From positions 62,001 to 126,000 of the forward strand of contig JAJZUP010000002.1 of the NCBI GenBank assembly GCA_021848465.1: a stretch of 64,000 bases of DNA, written 5' to 3'. The notes below the pieces were generated by a model, which made no database searches, had not been told where the DNA came from, and saw only the letters and a program-made list of their open reading frames with translations. Each line of letters opens with the position of its first letter. Position 1 is the stretch's first letter. Source of the stretch: Pseudomonadota bacterium (GTDB lineage: Bacteria; Pseudomonadota; Gammaproteobacteria; Burkholderiales; Gallionellaceae). Shown piece by piece: positions 1 through 9,121 of the stretch. A program made the translations under genes and the position numbers.

Positions 1-151
1 GCCCGGCATGCACCAATGAATAAATCGAAGGCAAGCTGAAGTCAAAACGCATGTCGACCACGCTCCCGCGGATCGATGTGACCGCGCCGACATTCCGGGC
101 ATGCGCCTGGTCTCCCATCCTCCCAGCGTCGCTAACGACATTCATTGCCAT
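1..151 (-). CDS. atpD: N-type (alternative) F1F0 ATPase beta subunit, N-terminal part only
   Basis: Catalytic beta subunit of a rotary ATPase; only the first 50 residues lie in the window and the gene runs off its left edge. The minus-strand reading gives MAMNVVSDAGRM, then GAVTSIRGSVVDMRFD and LPSIYSLVHAG. This matches the N-terminal beta-barrel of F1 beta subunits, closest from memory to the alternative N-ATPase type (TIGR03305), where atpD opens the operon. The start is ATG at 151. A second ATG at 145 sits better spaced behind a GAGGG Shine-Dalgarno and may be the true start. The ORF is too short for most gene finders. The family assignment is fairly sure; the subtype and ion specificity are inferred. 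Confidence 0.72.
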   Translation of the reverse strand, partial: MAMNVVSDAGRMGDQAHARNVGAVTSIRGSVVDMRFDFSLPSIYSLVHAG

Positions 152-373
152 CCCTCGTATCCAAAACGCCTTCTCTGCTGACCGCGCAGTAAACAGTGCC
201 TCGACCGAATTCAAGCTCACGTCCAGTCAAATGACACCCTACCCACCACCGACCAAGATCGCAAGCAAAGAATACCTGATGAAAAGTCATAAATCCATTT
301 GCGAACATCAAGACCGCAATAAGCTGCCTGACTTGCATTAAAATTACCGGGTTCATTTTGACGGAGCACTGAA
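152..373. other. Divergent intergenic region, atpD / outer-membrane protein
   Basis: Holds the promoters of the leftward ATPase operon and the rightward outer-membrane barrel gene. It is AT-richer than the flanks. I see no clear -35/-10 pair and no credible ORF; open frames here lack coding character. Confidence 0.5.
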
Positions 374-898
374 ATGCGAAAAATACTTGTAACCACCCTG
401 CTGTTGATCCTGTCCGTCCCCGCTGTTGCTGAGCAACAAATTTACGGTGCATTGTCTGTCGGCAATGCCAATGAGGCAGACCTGAGCGGACTGGGGAATA
501 CGGCCAGCGGCACCTCTGCCGGTGCAACATTCGGCTTTCACATGAACAAGAATTTCGCTTACGAGGTGAGCTATCTCTCGTTGCTCAGCAACGCGAAAAT
601 TTCCAACTCCACTGCCAGCAGGACTATCCATGGAGCAGAATTGGCTGTCGTGGCCAACTGTTTCGTCGGTCAAAATTTTTCGGTCTTCGGACGTTTGGGA
701 TATGCCAACCTGGACCAGCCCTACAGTACCGGCATCGCCGTTTCCAACCTGGTTGGATTTATATATGGGGGCGGAGTGCAATACGACCTGAATTCGACTA
801 TCAGCGTTCGTGCTGGCTATCAGATCGCCAACCTCACAGGGAAGTCCGGTGACGCCATCGTCAACGATGCTTACGCATCTCTGCTTTATAACTTCTGA
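374..898 (+). CDS. Small outer-membrane beta-barrel protein
   Basis: Predicted outer-membrane barrel of 174 residues. Residues 1-19 form a signal peptide with cleavage after VPAVA. The mature part alternates short amphipathic strands rich in Gly, Ser, Asn and Tyr, such as FAYEVSYLSLL, FSVFGRLGYANL and ISVRAGYQIANL. It ends in Phe (SLLYNF), the usual C-terminal signature for insertion by the BAM complex. It resembles the 8-strand OmpA/OmpX/opacity type (OMP_b-brl). Function is unknown; adhesion, ligand binding or envelope structure are all possible. GGAG lies 7 bases before ATG. The gene stands alone and is closed by a strong hairpin terminator 28 bases downstream. Confidence 0.8.
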   Translation: MRKILVTTLLLILSVPAVAEQQIYGALSVGNANEADLSGLGNTASGTSAGATFGFHMNKNFAYEVSYLSLLSNAKISNSTASRTIHGAELAVVANCFVGQNFSVFGRLGYANLDQPYSTGIAVSNLVGFIYGGGVQYDLNSTISVRAGYQIANLTGKSGDAIVNDAYASLLYNF

Positions 899-926
899 TC
901 CAGCGCAAGCCACTCCGATAAAAAGC

Positions 927-951
927 AAAGGCCCGGTAATCCCGGGCCTTT
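927..951 (+). terminator. Rho-independent terminator of the outer-membrane protein gene
   Basis: Ten-base-pair stem AAAGGCCCGG / CCGGGCCTTT with a five-base loop, the 3' arm running into TTTTACT. It lies just after the stop codon at 898 and before the PAS gene. Confidence 0.8.
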
Positions 952-1121
952 TACTATGCCATATAGTGTACACCAAATACATTTTTCACAACAGGATTGA
1001 TCTATGATGCATAAAATGGATATAAAGTCGGCCAGCAGGATGACGAAATAGAAAATCTGGCGGCATGCAAAATGCCTCCCAAAAACCGGCCAAAGAGCTG
1101 GAGCTGAAACGAGGAGAAGAA

Positions 1122-1649
1122 ATGAAACTGAATATCCAGCCAACCCAAAAGGAAATCAGCCTTGGGGACGACGATGTCATCGTCTCAAAAACCGACCTGA
1201 GCGGACGTATTACCTACGTCAACCGCGCGTTCATGAGGATCGCCAATTTTTCCGAGGAAGATGTCCTTGGCCAACAGCACAACATTGTGCGCCACCCAGA
1301 CATGCCGCGCGGGGCATTCAAATTGTTATGGGACACGTTACAACAGGAGCGCGAATTTTTCGGCTATGTCAAAAACATCACCTCCGACGGGGATTATTAC
1401 TGGGTGTTTGCCAATGTAACTCCTGACCGGGATGCCTCTGGAAAGCATATCGGCTATTTTTCCGTGCGACGCAAGCCAGTCAAATCTGCAGTCGCGACGA
1501 TGCAAACCATCTACCAGGAAATGCTTGCCGTTGAAAAAAGTTCGCATGCAGCCCAAGCCCCGGCTGCGTCGATCGCTCTCTTGCAAAGCAAGCTGAAATC
1601 AATGGGAACAAGTTACGACCGCTTCATCCTGGCGCTGCAGGAGCACTGA
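1122..1649 (+). CDS. Stand-alone PAS sensor protein (Aer-like)
   Basis: A 175-residue cytoplasmic PAS protein. Residues 25-130 match the Aer/PAS_3 type: [19 protein letters not shown], the run [13 protein letters not shown], then [12 protein letters not shown]. Aer-type PAS domains bind FAD and sense redox or oxygen. No transmembrane segment is seen. The C-terminal 45 residues look helical and may dock to a receptor. The start at 1122 is chosen because GAGGAGA lies 8 bases upstream; an in-frame ATG at 1065 has no ribosome site. The stop codon is one base before the start of the chemoreceptor gene, so the two are co-translated. I infer a split aerotaxis receptor. Confidence 0.85.
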   Translation: MKLNIQPTQKEISLGDDDVIVSKTDLSGRITYVNRAFMRIANFSEEDVLGQQHNIVRHPDMPRGAFKLLWDTLQQEREFFGYVKNITSDGDYYWVFANVTPDRDASGKHIGYFSVRRKPVKSAVATMQTIYQEMLAVEKSSHAAQAPAASIALLQSKLKSMGTSYDRFILALQEH

Positions 1650-1650
1650 A

Positions 1651-3141
1651 ATGAGTAAAACCACAAACTCGAAACTCAACCCTTTCTATCACCTGATGAT
1701 GGGAGGGCGATTCCTCATGGTATGCACAGGCTTCGTCCTGATTACGGTAGTGATGTCTACTTGGCACACCTTCAACTATGGCTTTGACTGGACCGCCTGG
1801 GCATTCCCGCTTTTCGCCCTGCTATTCACCTTCTACGCCTATACAAAGTACAGCCATGCGGTGAAAGTAGTCGTAAAAATGCAGGAGGTACTGCGCGAAT
1901 CACGCAAAGGACAACTGCACCAACGCGTTGTCCGCACCAAAGGGCTGGGGGAAATCGGCCGCGCTGCGTGGGAGTTAAACGATTTCCTCGACATCATTGA
2001 AAACTACTTCAAGGAGGTCAATACCTGCTTCAGCCTGGTCAGCGAAGGCGTCTATTACCGGAAAGCGCTTGCGCATGGCCTGCCCGGACAGTTCGCGGAA
2101 TCGCTGCACAAGATCAACCATGCCATCCAGGCCATGGAGGCCAACGTTGAGTACATCAGCAAAAACGAGCTGGCATCACGCATCCACACCATGAATTCGA
2201 GCAAACTGCTCACCAACCTGAAGCAAAACCAGCAAGACCTGCTGGGCATGAGCAATGAAATGGACCAGGTTGAAAGCATCGCGATTGCCAATCGCGAGGC
2301 CGCCACAAGCAGCCTCCATACCGTTGCAGACATCAGTGACGCACTGGACGGAATGAACCGGAAAATGCAGCATCTGGCGTCAACCGCGCAAGGCCTGGGC
2401 AATGAAAGTGCTGCCATCAACTCCACTGTCAGTCTTATCGCCGAGATCACCGACCAGACCAACCTGCTGGCGCTGAATGCCGCAATCGAGGCGGCCAGGG
2501 CCGGCGAAACCGGGCGTGGTTTTGCCGTGGTTGCAGACGAAGTTCGCAAACTCGCCGAGCGAACGAAGAAAGCCACGGTGGAAATCGGCGCTATAGTTGG
2601 AAGCTTCCGAGAGCATGTCGAGCGGATGGTGCAGGAAACCAACTCGGCGAGCGAAGTAACCGCGCAGGTTCACTCGAACATGAGCGATTTCCGCGGACGC
2701 TTTGCTGAATTCTCCAGCGCTGCGGAAAACACCATACGCCGTGTTTCAAAAACCAAGGACTGGTCTTTCGGATCGCTGGTCAAGATGGACCACATCATCT
2801 ACATGCAGAATGCCTATCGCGCAGTCGAATTATGCAAGACTCCGGAGTGCGATGAAGCCGTGGCCGTGAAAACCACCCACAGAACCTGCCGCCTCGGAAA
2901 ATGGTATTTGTCTTCGGGGAAAGACATCTTTGGCGGCACCGGTGCTTACAACAGGCTCGACATGCCGCACTCACAGGTGCATTCAAATGTTCATCGGGCG
3001 CTCGAGCTGGCTCAGCAGGACTGGGTCGGCGATATGGCAGTCCGCGAAGAACTGGTGCACCACCTGCAGGATGCCGAAAACGCCAGCAGCCAGGTAATCC
3101 AGCTTGTTGGCGAGATGGTTGTCGAAAAGCACGGCCAGTGA
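1651..3141 (+). CDS. Methyl-accepting chemotaxis protein with C-terminal CZB domain
   Basis: A 496-residue inner-membrane chemoreceptor. Two hydrophobic segments at about 19-40 and 48-66 are joined by a very short loop, so there is essentially no periplasmic sensor. A HAMP-like region follows. The conserved signalling tip lies near 265-300 ([19 protein letters not shown], then [17 protein letters not shown]). From about 370 to the end is a chemoreceptor zinc-binding (CZB) domain with the [10 protein letters not shown] motif and conserved His residues (KMDH, HSQVHSN). It follows the PAS gene by one base; the PAS protein is its probable input module. CZB domains sense zinc or hypochlorite in studied cases; here that is inference. 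Confidence 0.93.
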   Translation: MSKTTNSKLNPFYHLMMGGRFLMVCTGFVLITVVMSTWHTFNYGFDWTAWAFPLFALLFTFYAYTKYSHAVKVVVKMQEVLRESRKGQLHQRVVRTKGLGEIGRAAWELNDFLDIIENYFKEVNTCFSLVSEGVYYRKALAHGLPGQFAESLHKINHAIQAMEANVEYISKNELASRIHTMNSSKLLTNLKQNQQDLLGMSNEMDQVESIAIANREAATSSLHTVADISDALDGMNRKMQHLASTAQGLGNESAAINSTVSLIAEITDQTNLLALNAAIEAARAGETGRGFAVVADEVRKLAERTKKATVEIGAIVGSFREHVERMVQETNSASEVTAQVHSNMSDFRGRFAEFSSAAENTIRRVSKTKDWSFGSLVKMDHIIYMQNAYRAVELCKTPECDEAVAVKTTHRTCRLGKWYLSSGKDIFGGTGAYNRLDMPHSQVHSNVHRALELAQQDWVGDMAVREELVHHLQDAENASSQVIQLVGEMVVEKHGQ

Positions 3142-3150
3142 CGCACCGCA

Positions 3151-3176
3151 GCGGCAAGCGCCAAACCGCTTGCCGC
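3151..3176. terminator. Hairpin between convergent genes
   Basis: Perfect 10-bp stem GCGGCAAGCG / CGCTTGCCGC with a six-base loop, placed between the stop of the chemoreceptor gene and the stop of the porin gene. It has no T-run, so termination may be weak or Rho-assisted in both directions. Confidence 0.5.
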
Positions 3177-3189
3177 GCATCGCTATCAA

Positions 3190-4032
3190 TCAGAAAGTGC
3201 GATTCACGCTCAACGCCCAGATATTGCCGCGCAGATTCTTGTTATCGCCATTGGCAATGACATGGTACAACTGGTTATCGCTGGCAGTTGTCGTGGTATA
3301 GGCAACGCCGACGGCAAAACTGCCCAGTTGCTTGGTCAAGCCGAGCTTGTAATCGGTATAGCTGAGCGCACTGAAATTCTGTATGGTCTGGCGCCCGGCA
3401 TGCACCAGCAGCGCGTGATCTCCGAGGAACGAATAAGTGTAATTGGCCTCGATATAATTCGAACCCTTTGAGTCCGGATTGGAAGCCGCATTGTCCGCTG
3501 TACTGATCGTCGTTGCCGCATCGTTGACGATCATCATCGGCTCAAAGCCGCCGCCGGCAGCGCCGGAAATGCCGTACCAATTCGTCAGGGCATAGGTGTA
3601 TTTCAGGTTGAACCCCATGTAAGTCAGCCCCGCATTGACCTCAGCGGTATCCCAGTTCTTTGTATTGGCGCTCGTCGGTGCCGTCTTGCCATTCGGGTAA
3701 AGCGCATAATTGATCCCTGCGCTATAACTCAGATCGTCCGTGATCTTCCCGCCCAGCCCGCCATACACGTCCCACTCCATACTGGCATTGGTATATTGAT
3801 TGCCGCTGATAGTCGAAGCCCAGGTGCCCATATACACACCGCCCGTGCCGGCATAGTCAAAGCCGCCTTGTAGCGCCGGGGAACGATAATTCTGGGAAAT
3901 GCCGCGGAAAGTGTAGTCGCTGGTAAATCCCACATTTGAAGTAATGCTGGAGGCCGCCCCATCATCCGCAAACGCAGGGCTGCAAATCGTCACAAGCGCT
4001 AACAAAACCACCTTTGAATCTATCCTGTTCAT
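3190..4032 (-). CDS. TorF-family putative outer-membrane porin
   Basis: A 280-residue barrel protein. Residues 1-22 are a signal peptide cleaved after SPAFA. The mature N-terminus carries the family hallmark NVGFTSDYTFRGISQ, followed by repeated amphipathic strands (GVYMGTWAST, WDVYGGLGGKI, LSYSAGINYALYP). The chain ends in Phe (SVNRTF). This matches the conserved proteobacterial family TIGR02001 (Gcw_chp), recently called TorF-family porins. The substrate is unknown. The gene is monocistronic, convergent with the chemoreceptor gene, and has a -10-like TATAAT about 48 bases upstream of ATG. Confidence 0.85.
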   Translation of the reverse strand: MNRIDSKVVLLALVTICSPAFADDGAASSITSNVGFTSDYTFRGISQNYRSPALQGGFDYAGTGGVYMGTWASTISGNQYTNASMEWDVYGGLGGKITDDLSYSAGINYALYPNGKTAPTSANTKNWDTAEVNAGLTYMGFNLKYTYALTNWYGISGAAGGGFEPMMIVNDAATTISTADNAASNPDSKGSNYIEANYTYSFLGDHALLVHAGRQTIQNFSALSYTDYKLGLTKQLGSFAVGVAYTTTTASDNQLYHVIANGDNKNLRGNIWALSVNRTF

Positions 4033-4079
4033 AGTTTTTCCTTACTCAGAGGGCTGGCCGATCGGCTAGACAGGATAAA

Positions 4080-4085
4080 ATTATA
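4080..4085 (-). promoter_or_regulatory. Possible -10 element of the porin gene
   Basis: Exact TATAAT on the minus strand, about 48 bases upstream of the porin ATG. The matching -35 region is poor (TTAGCT at an 18-bp spacing), so this is only a candidate. Confidence 0.35.
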
Positions 4086-4163
4086 CGTGAGACGTAATCC
4101 TTGAGCTAACCCGGGATGCGAACCCTCATCCCCGGAGAAATATGGACAGCAGGATGACCAGGG

Positions 4164-6116
4164 CTATTCGACCAGCCAGAGTGCGCTGAGAGCTGGAATA
4201 TTGATGGTCTCATCCTCGACTGCGATGTGGTTCCCGCTACACACATCCCTGAGTCCATCCGGCTGGAAGAACCCATGAGTCCGCAGGGTTATCACCGGCA
4301 ACACCTGCGCCTCGATATTGAAATTGCAAATTACAAGGATGCGGTTACGAATGTTCTGCGGGTCAGTCCTTGCATAAACCAGCAGACTTTCGTTATCGAC
4401 CTGGATTAACTGGCGACTATCGAAATCCGCAAATGCGTCGAGCTCCTTGCGGATCGCGATCATTTTTTTCAGCGCACTGAAGATGCGCTGCTCGACTGTC
4501 CCTGACTGGCGCCGTCTTTCCGCCTTATTCCAGTCAAAATGTGAGCGATGCAACCAGCGATTATCATCGCGCCTGGCGGGGTCAGCCAGATACTCCAGGT
4601 TATTCAGGGTTCCGATCGCATCACCGTAATAGAGCAACGGAATACCGCCAAACGACAGGATGACGCTGTGCAGTAACAAGATCGTCCTGATCGCCGCATC
4701 AATTCCATCTGCATCATTCCGCTCCAGTGCAGACTCCAGGCCGACCAGCGACGCAAGCGAGCCAGATATGCGGGCATCTCCGGTTTTCAGGTTCTCGGCA
4801 AAAGGCATGCCGCGCGCAGGCGAGGTGGGATATTTCCCGGTGAAGTACTCCACCAGGAAGCGGCGGTGCAAAAACGGGTCATACCCAGCCTGCCGCACAT
4901 CGTTATCGTCGAACCCCAGGCCGATGTCATCATGGCAACGGACATAGTTCAGCCAAGTGGCACGCGCGAGTTTGTCGGGAAGGTTTTTGACGCCCCAGCG
5001 CAACAGCCGGGTGTTTTTCGTTGCAACCGCGTCCCACAACAACGCCATCAGCGATGCGTTGTAGGCGATCTCGCACTCTTTCGCGATGATCGCATCCTCG
5101 CCGAAATACTTGGAAATCTCCCCCGGCGCGACAATTGCCTCGGCGATAAACAAAACCCCGGGGGCGGTCACCTGGCAGCAGTCCTTCATCAGTTGCAACA
5201 CCAGATGAGCCTCGCGCTCATTCTGGCAAGCAGTTCCCATTTTCTTCCATAAAAATGCTACCGCATCCAGCCGGAGGATATCGGCCCCCTTGTTTGCCCA
5301 GAACAGGATGATGTCGATCATTTCGATCAGCACCGCCGGGTTGTGATAATTCAGGTCCCACTGGTAATGGTTGAATACCGTCATTACCCAGCGCCCCATT
5401 TCCTCGTCCCAGGTGAAATTTCCCGGTGCGGTCTCAGGGAAAATTTCCGGCATCGACTCCTCATAGATGTCTGGAATCTCTCGATTTTCGAACACATAAA
5501 AATAGTCTTGGTATTTCTTGTCGCCAAGCCGGGCCCGGCGCGCCCACTCATGCTCATTCGAAGTGTGGTTGACCACAACATCCAGCGCCAGCAACATATC
5601 CCGCCGCTTCAGGGAAAGCGCCAATGCCTCGACATCATCGACAGTACCGAAGCGCTCGTCTACCCGGCAAAAATCGCGCACGGCATAACCGCCGTCGCTG
5701 TGCTGAGCTGGACAGTCCAGGATCGGCATCACATGCAGCAGGTTTATTCCTAACTCCTGCAGGTAGCCCAGCTTTTCGCGCAAGCCCTGCAGGTCGCCCG
5801 CAAAGCGGTCGCAATACAGCGCCATACCCACCCACTTCTGGCTCAGGAACCAGTTGTAGTTTTTCTCGCGCGCAAGATCGGAGTTCCGCAAATGGGAGGG
5901 ACGCTCGATATAGCGCGCCGCCAGTGTCTCCACCAGGCAGACCATCTGCTCCTTGAAGTCCGCACGCTCCCCATACAGCAACTTGAACAGGGAGTGGATT
6001 GAGTAGAAGTTTGCTCCCAGGCGCATGTAGAAATGACGCAACCTGAGGTTACCGATTTCAGGTTTAAGCTCAATCAGGATTTCGTTTAACAGCGAATGCG
6101 ATGCCTGCTCGTACAT
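4164..6116 (-). CDS. ams: Amylosucrase (GH13 subfamily 4)
   Basis: Transfers glucosyl units from sucrose to build an alpha-1,4-glucan and release fructose. The 650-residue product has the GH13 barrel. ALDVVVNHTSNEH is conserved region I, the nucleophile Asp is in ILRLDAVAF (near 283), the acid/base Glu in FIAEAIV (near 325), and the stabiliser Asp in YVRCHDDIG (near 397). The N-terminal helical region and the block GTLNNLEYL...DDNRW follow Neisseria amylosucrase. The start is ATG at 6116, whose A is the last base of the preceding stop (TGATG), in preference to an upstream in-frame start inside spp. It is the last gene of the sucrose operon. Amylosucrase is preferred over trehalose synthase or sucrose phosphorylase because of the motif spacing. 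Confidence 0.92.
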   Translation of the reverse strand: MYEQASHSLLNEILIELKPEIGNLRLRHFYMRLGANFYSIHSLFKLLYGERADFKEQMVCLVETLAARYIERPSHLRNSDLAREKNYNWFLSQKWVGMALYCDRFAGDLQGLREKLGYLQELGINLLHVMPILDCPAQHSDGGYAVRDFCRVDERFGTVDDVEALALSLKRRDMLLALDVVVNHTSNEHEWARRARLGDKKYQDYFYVFENREIPDIYEESMPEIFPETAPGNFTWDEEMGRWVMTVFNHYQWDLNYHNPAVLIEMIDIILFWANKGADILRLDAVAFLWKKMGTACQNEREAHLVLQLMKDCCQVTAPGVLFIAEAIVAPGEISKYFGEDAIIAKECEIAYNASLMALLWDAVATKNTRLLRWGVKNLPDKLARATWLNYVRCHDDIGLGFDDNDVRQAGYDPFLHRRFLVEYFTGKYPTSPARGMPFAENLKTGDARISGSLASLVGLESALERNDADGIDAAIRTILLLHSVILSFGGIPLLYYGDAIGTLNNLEYLADPARRDDNRWLHRSHFDWNKAERRRQSGTVEQRIFSALKKMIAIRKELDAFADFDSRQLIQVDNESLLVYARTDPQNIRNRILVICNFNIEAQVLPVITLRTHGFFQPDGLRDVCSGNHIAVEDETINIPALSALWLVE

Positions 6117-6961
6117 CAGGCGCCCCGCACGTGCTGCGGTGCCTGACACCAGGCCAGGGCCTGCGGACAATAATGCGCTACGCCCTCCAGAATGCCGCCG
6201 CGATAATTTCCGTTCATCCCCATGAGTCCGCCCTGTGCAAAATACAAGTGGGAAGGATCTGCGTCCTTAATCTGCGCCCTCACCTCATCATCCGCATTGG
6301 CGACCAGCACTGAGTTCACCTCGCTCAGAAATATCTCCAAGTCATTGCCGCTGTCGCCGGCAAACACCACGCTCCCCTGCTCCATGCCGAGATGCTTTGC
6401 CAGAAAACGAACTGCATGCAGTTTTCCCGCATTGCGCGGCAGGATATCCAACAGTCCGCGCCCAGCCAGCGCATCCACACTCCAGACAAGATTTGCGCGT
6501 ATGCCGCCCTGCAGCAATCGCGCACTGATTTCATGAAGCAAGGAATGCGGGTGTGACAAATGCGGCAGGTAATAACTCAGCTTATAGCGCTGCTGCTTCG
6601 CTTCCTCCTGCCGCACAAGTTCGTGAAACACTCCAAGCAGGTGATGAATATCTCCCGGCTCGATGCTATCCCACTCTGCAGCCATGGCACTGGCCCATGC
6701 CTCGCTGTTCTGCCAGCCCGCTTGCCGAGCCTGATACAGCGAGGCACCGACATCCGCGATCACAAACTCAGGGGATGGTAAAGAAAACTCAGCTATGGCC
6801 TGCTCCACAAGCACCAGACTTCGTCCGGTCACATATGCCAGCGTAACCGCATCATGCGCGGCCAGTCGAGCAAATGCCTCCGCTGCAGCGGGAGATTCCG
6901 CCTGAACACCATTCGGTATCAGTGTCCGGTCCATATCCACACACAATAACAAGTTCGTCAT
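6116..6961 (-). CDS. spp: Sucrose-6-phosphate phosphatase, HAD superfamily
   Basis: Hydrolyses sucrose 6-phosphate made by the neighbouring synthase. The 281-residue protein is a complete HAD type IIB phosphatase: motif I LCVDMDRTLIPNG (nucleophile and acid/base Asp pair), motif II TYVTGRSL-like at AYVTGRS, and motif IV VFAGDSGNDLEIF. The central cap region fits the S6PP fold. It lies 12 bases behind sps and shares one base with the amylosucrase start codon. Because the HAD domain fused to the synthase has lost its catalytic Asp residues, this gene is probably the only phosphatase of the pathway here. Mannosyl- or glucosyl-phosphoglycerate phosphatase would be the main alternative, but the context argues for sucrose. 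Confidence 0.88.
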   Translation of the reverse strand: MTNLLLCVDMDRTLIPNGVQAESPAAAEAFARLAAHDAVTLAYVTGRSLVLVEQAIAEFSLPSPEFVIADVGASLYQARQAGWQNSEAWASAMAAEWDSIEPGDIHHLLGVFHELVRQEEAKQQRYKLSYYLPHLSHPHSLLHEISARLLQGGIRANLVWSVDALAGRGLLDILPRNAGKLHAVRFLAKHLGMEQGSVVFAGDSGNDLEIFLSEVNSVLVANADDEVRAQIKDADPSHLYFAQGGLMGMNGNYRGGILEGVAHYCPQALAWCQAPQHVRGA

Positions 6962-6973
6962 CGTCGCCTCCCG

Positions 6974-9121
6974 TCACACGCAGCAGTCTGTCAGGAAGTG
7001 ATAGTGCTCCATCGCTTCCAGGATGCCTGACGCACAACTCTTCTGCGCAAAATAGACCCGCTCGGAACCGCCAAGCTCGGACAGCTCTTCAAGATGCCGG
7101 TTATCCAGCACGACTCCCATCGTATTTCCGCGCAGCATGTCGGCATCGGCACCGGTGACTCCCGCAACGAGTGTATTTTCGAGCGGGATACCCAAACGCT
7201 CGCAGCACCAGCGCAAAGCCAGCCCTTTCGATGCCCGCACCGGCAGAACATCAAGGAACTGCCCGAATGAGAAAACCACATTGACCGTTTGCTCATTGCG
7301 CAGCAGTAAATGGCGCACCTCTTGCACATCAATGGCGGAAGGGTCGATGAAATAACTGATCTTGAAATAACTCTGGTTGGGTTTCGGCTGCAACTCCAAA
7401 CCCGGCAGCTTTTTCAGGATATTGCGCACCTCGGTCGGGCTCCATAGATGGTCGATATGCAAAGACCAAGTCATATCTTCAGCCAGGTCTGGCGCATAAT
7501 GAATCGCAGTGCCCTGCCCTGATATCAACACATCCGGCCGCGGAATTCCGTAGTGCCGGAGCGTTGTCAGCGCATCATCCAGCTTACGCCCGGTCGCCAC
7601 GCCAAACACCACCTGCTTCCGGTACTTTTGCATCTCCCGATTGAACTCAGCCAGGGATGCACGATCTCCGATCAGGTTCAAATCCAGACTGGTAAAAACA
7701 GCCTTTTTGCCGAACAACTCTGAACGCCGAGCCAAGCCGGCGTGTACAACCGGGGCTGAATCCTCAGCCAACGGCCGAATTTCATGCAGGTATTTTTCGA
7801 CATGCGCGGACCAGGAGTAATGCTGCCTCACCCCATGAATGCCATTCCGCGCAAATCGCCTCCAGGCTTGGCGGTCGGACAATGCACGCATCAAGGTATC
7901 CGCAATACTGCCTTTGTCCAGCGGATCAACCAGGTAGCCATTCTGGCAGTTCCTGACAATATCAATGGGGCCACCATCTTCGGTAGCGACAATGGGCAAG
8001 CCGCTGGCGGCAGCTTCAATCAGCGTCAGGCCAAACGGCTCCGTCAGAGCAGGATTGACGAAAACTCCGCGCGACATCGCTGCCAACCGAAAAAGAATTC
8101 CAACATCTTCCGGAGCATGATGCTTCGGAAAAGCAACCTTGCCGTACAGGTCGTAGCGATCAATTGCGAGCAGGACATCCCCAAGCACGGTGCGCGCCCC
8201 GCATTCCATTTCCTGGATGTCGTCGCGATTGCCCGCCACGATTACCAGGTTGGCGGTCTCCTGCAACAGGGCAGACTGCCCATAGGCCTCTACCAGCGTC
8301 ACAATGTTCTTTTTGGGATCGGCGCGTGAAATGGCCAGGATGACTGGTTTGCCAGGATGACGCAGAAAGCGTTTCAATTGAGCGGCGATCAAGGATTTCC
8401 TTTCGTCACCCCGCGGTGGATAAAAGCAACGAGTATCAATACCCGGCGGAATCACACGCATCCGTTCCGGATTATAGAAATCGTACAAGCTGTATTGCTG
8501 CTCGACTTCCTGCTGCGTACTGGCAATCACCCGCTCAGCCACTGCAAGCGTATCCTCCTCGGCACTGATTCGCTTAGAGATGCGGTAAACTGACTCAAGC
8601 TCACTGCGCTCGACACCGCTTGCCAGCAGTCGCTTGCGTTTGCCATGCCCCAGCGAATGCCCGGTATGCACCAACGGAATACCCAACTGGTGCGCAAGCC
8701 GGCTCCCGACATAGCCGGCATCCGCATAATGGCTATGCAGGATATCCGGCAGCCTGGCCTGCTGTTTCAGTAATTGCAGCGCGTTATCCGAAAAGTTCTC
8801 CAGCGCATCCCACAGCAATTCCTTGCGCAAGTATTTCTGCTCGCCACACTCGACCCGGCAGATGCATACCTTGTCGGACAAGTGTTCAACTGGCTCGGCA
8901 TAATCAGCACTGACCAGCGGGTCAACAATCCTGCGCGTCAGCAACATCACTCGCCCGACGTCGCTACGCTCCCCAAGTGCCCTTGCCAGTTCGACCACAT
9001 ACTTCGTCTGTCCGCCAGTATCCGCATCGCGCCCTAGCTCAAGCCTGTCCCCGCGAATCAGCCCGTGCACGCTGATCAGAACGATGAACAACGGATTTCC
9101 GGATGCGTTCTGCTTCAACAT
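6974..9121 (-). CDS. sps: Sucrose-phosphate synthase with degenerate HAD domain
   Basis: Makes sucrose 6-phosphate from a nucleotide-glucose and fructose 6-phosphate. The product has 715 residues. About 1-470 is a GT-B glycosyltransferase 4 fold: ISVHGLIRGDRLELGRDADT, GQTKYVVELARAL, the helix motif HTGHSLGHGKR, and PALTEPFGLTLIEAAASGLP as the nucleotide-sugar site. About 475-715 is a HAD-like domain where motif I reads FTSLDLNLIGD and motif IV AGVTGADADML, so key Asp residues are missing. Start ATG at 9121 is chosen because the homology begins at once; it overlaps the fructokinase end by 7 bases. Sucrose synthase is excluded by sequence type and by the linked phosphatase gene. Confidence 0.9.
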   Translation of the reverse strand: MLKQNASGNPLFIVLISVHGLIRGDRLELGRDADTGGQTKYVVELARALGERSDVGRVMLLTRRIVDPLVSADYAEPVEHLSDKVCICRVECGEQKYLRKELLWDALENFSDNALQLLKQQARLPDILHSHYADAGYVGSRLAHQLGIPLVHTGHSLGHGKRKRLLASGVERSELESVYRISKRISAEEDTLAVAERVIASTQQEVEQQYSLYDFYNPERMRVIPPGIDTRCFYPPRGDERKSLIAAQLKRFLRHPGKPVILAISRADPKKNIVTLVEAYGQSALLQETANLVIVAGNRDDIQEMECGARTVLGDVLLAIDRYDLYGKVAFPKHHAPEDVGILFRLAAMSRGVFVNPALTEPFGLTLIEAAASGLPIVATEDGGPIDIVRNCQNGYLVDPLDKGSIADTLMRALSDRQAWRRFARNGIHGVRQHYSWSAHVEKYLHEIRPLAEDSAPVVHAGLARRSELFGKKAVFTSLDLNLIGDRASLAEFNREMQKYRKQVVFGVATGRKLDDALTTLRHYGIPRPDVLISGQGTAIHYAPDLAEDMTWSLHIDHLWSPTEVRNILKKLPGLELQPKPNQSYFKISYFIDPSAIDVQEVRHLLLRNEQTVNVVFSFGQFLDVLPVRASKGLALRWCCERLGIPLENTLVAGVTGADADMLRGNTMGVVLDNRHLEELSELGGSERVYFAQKSCASGILEAMEHYHFLTDCCV

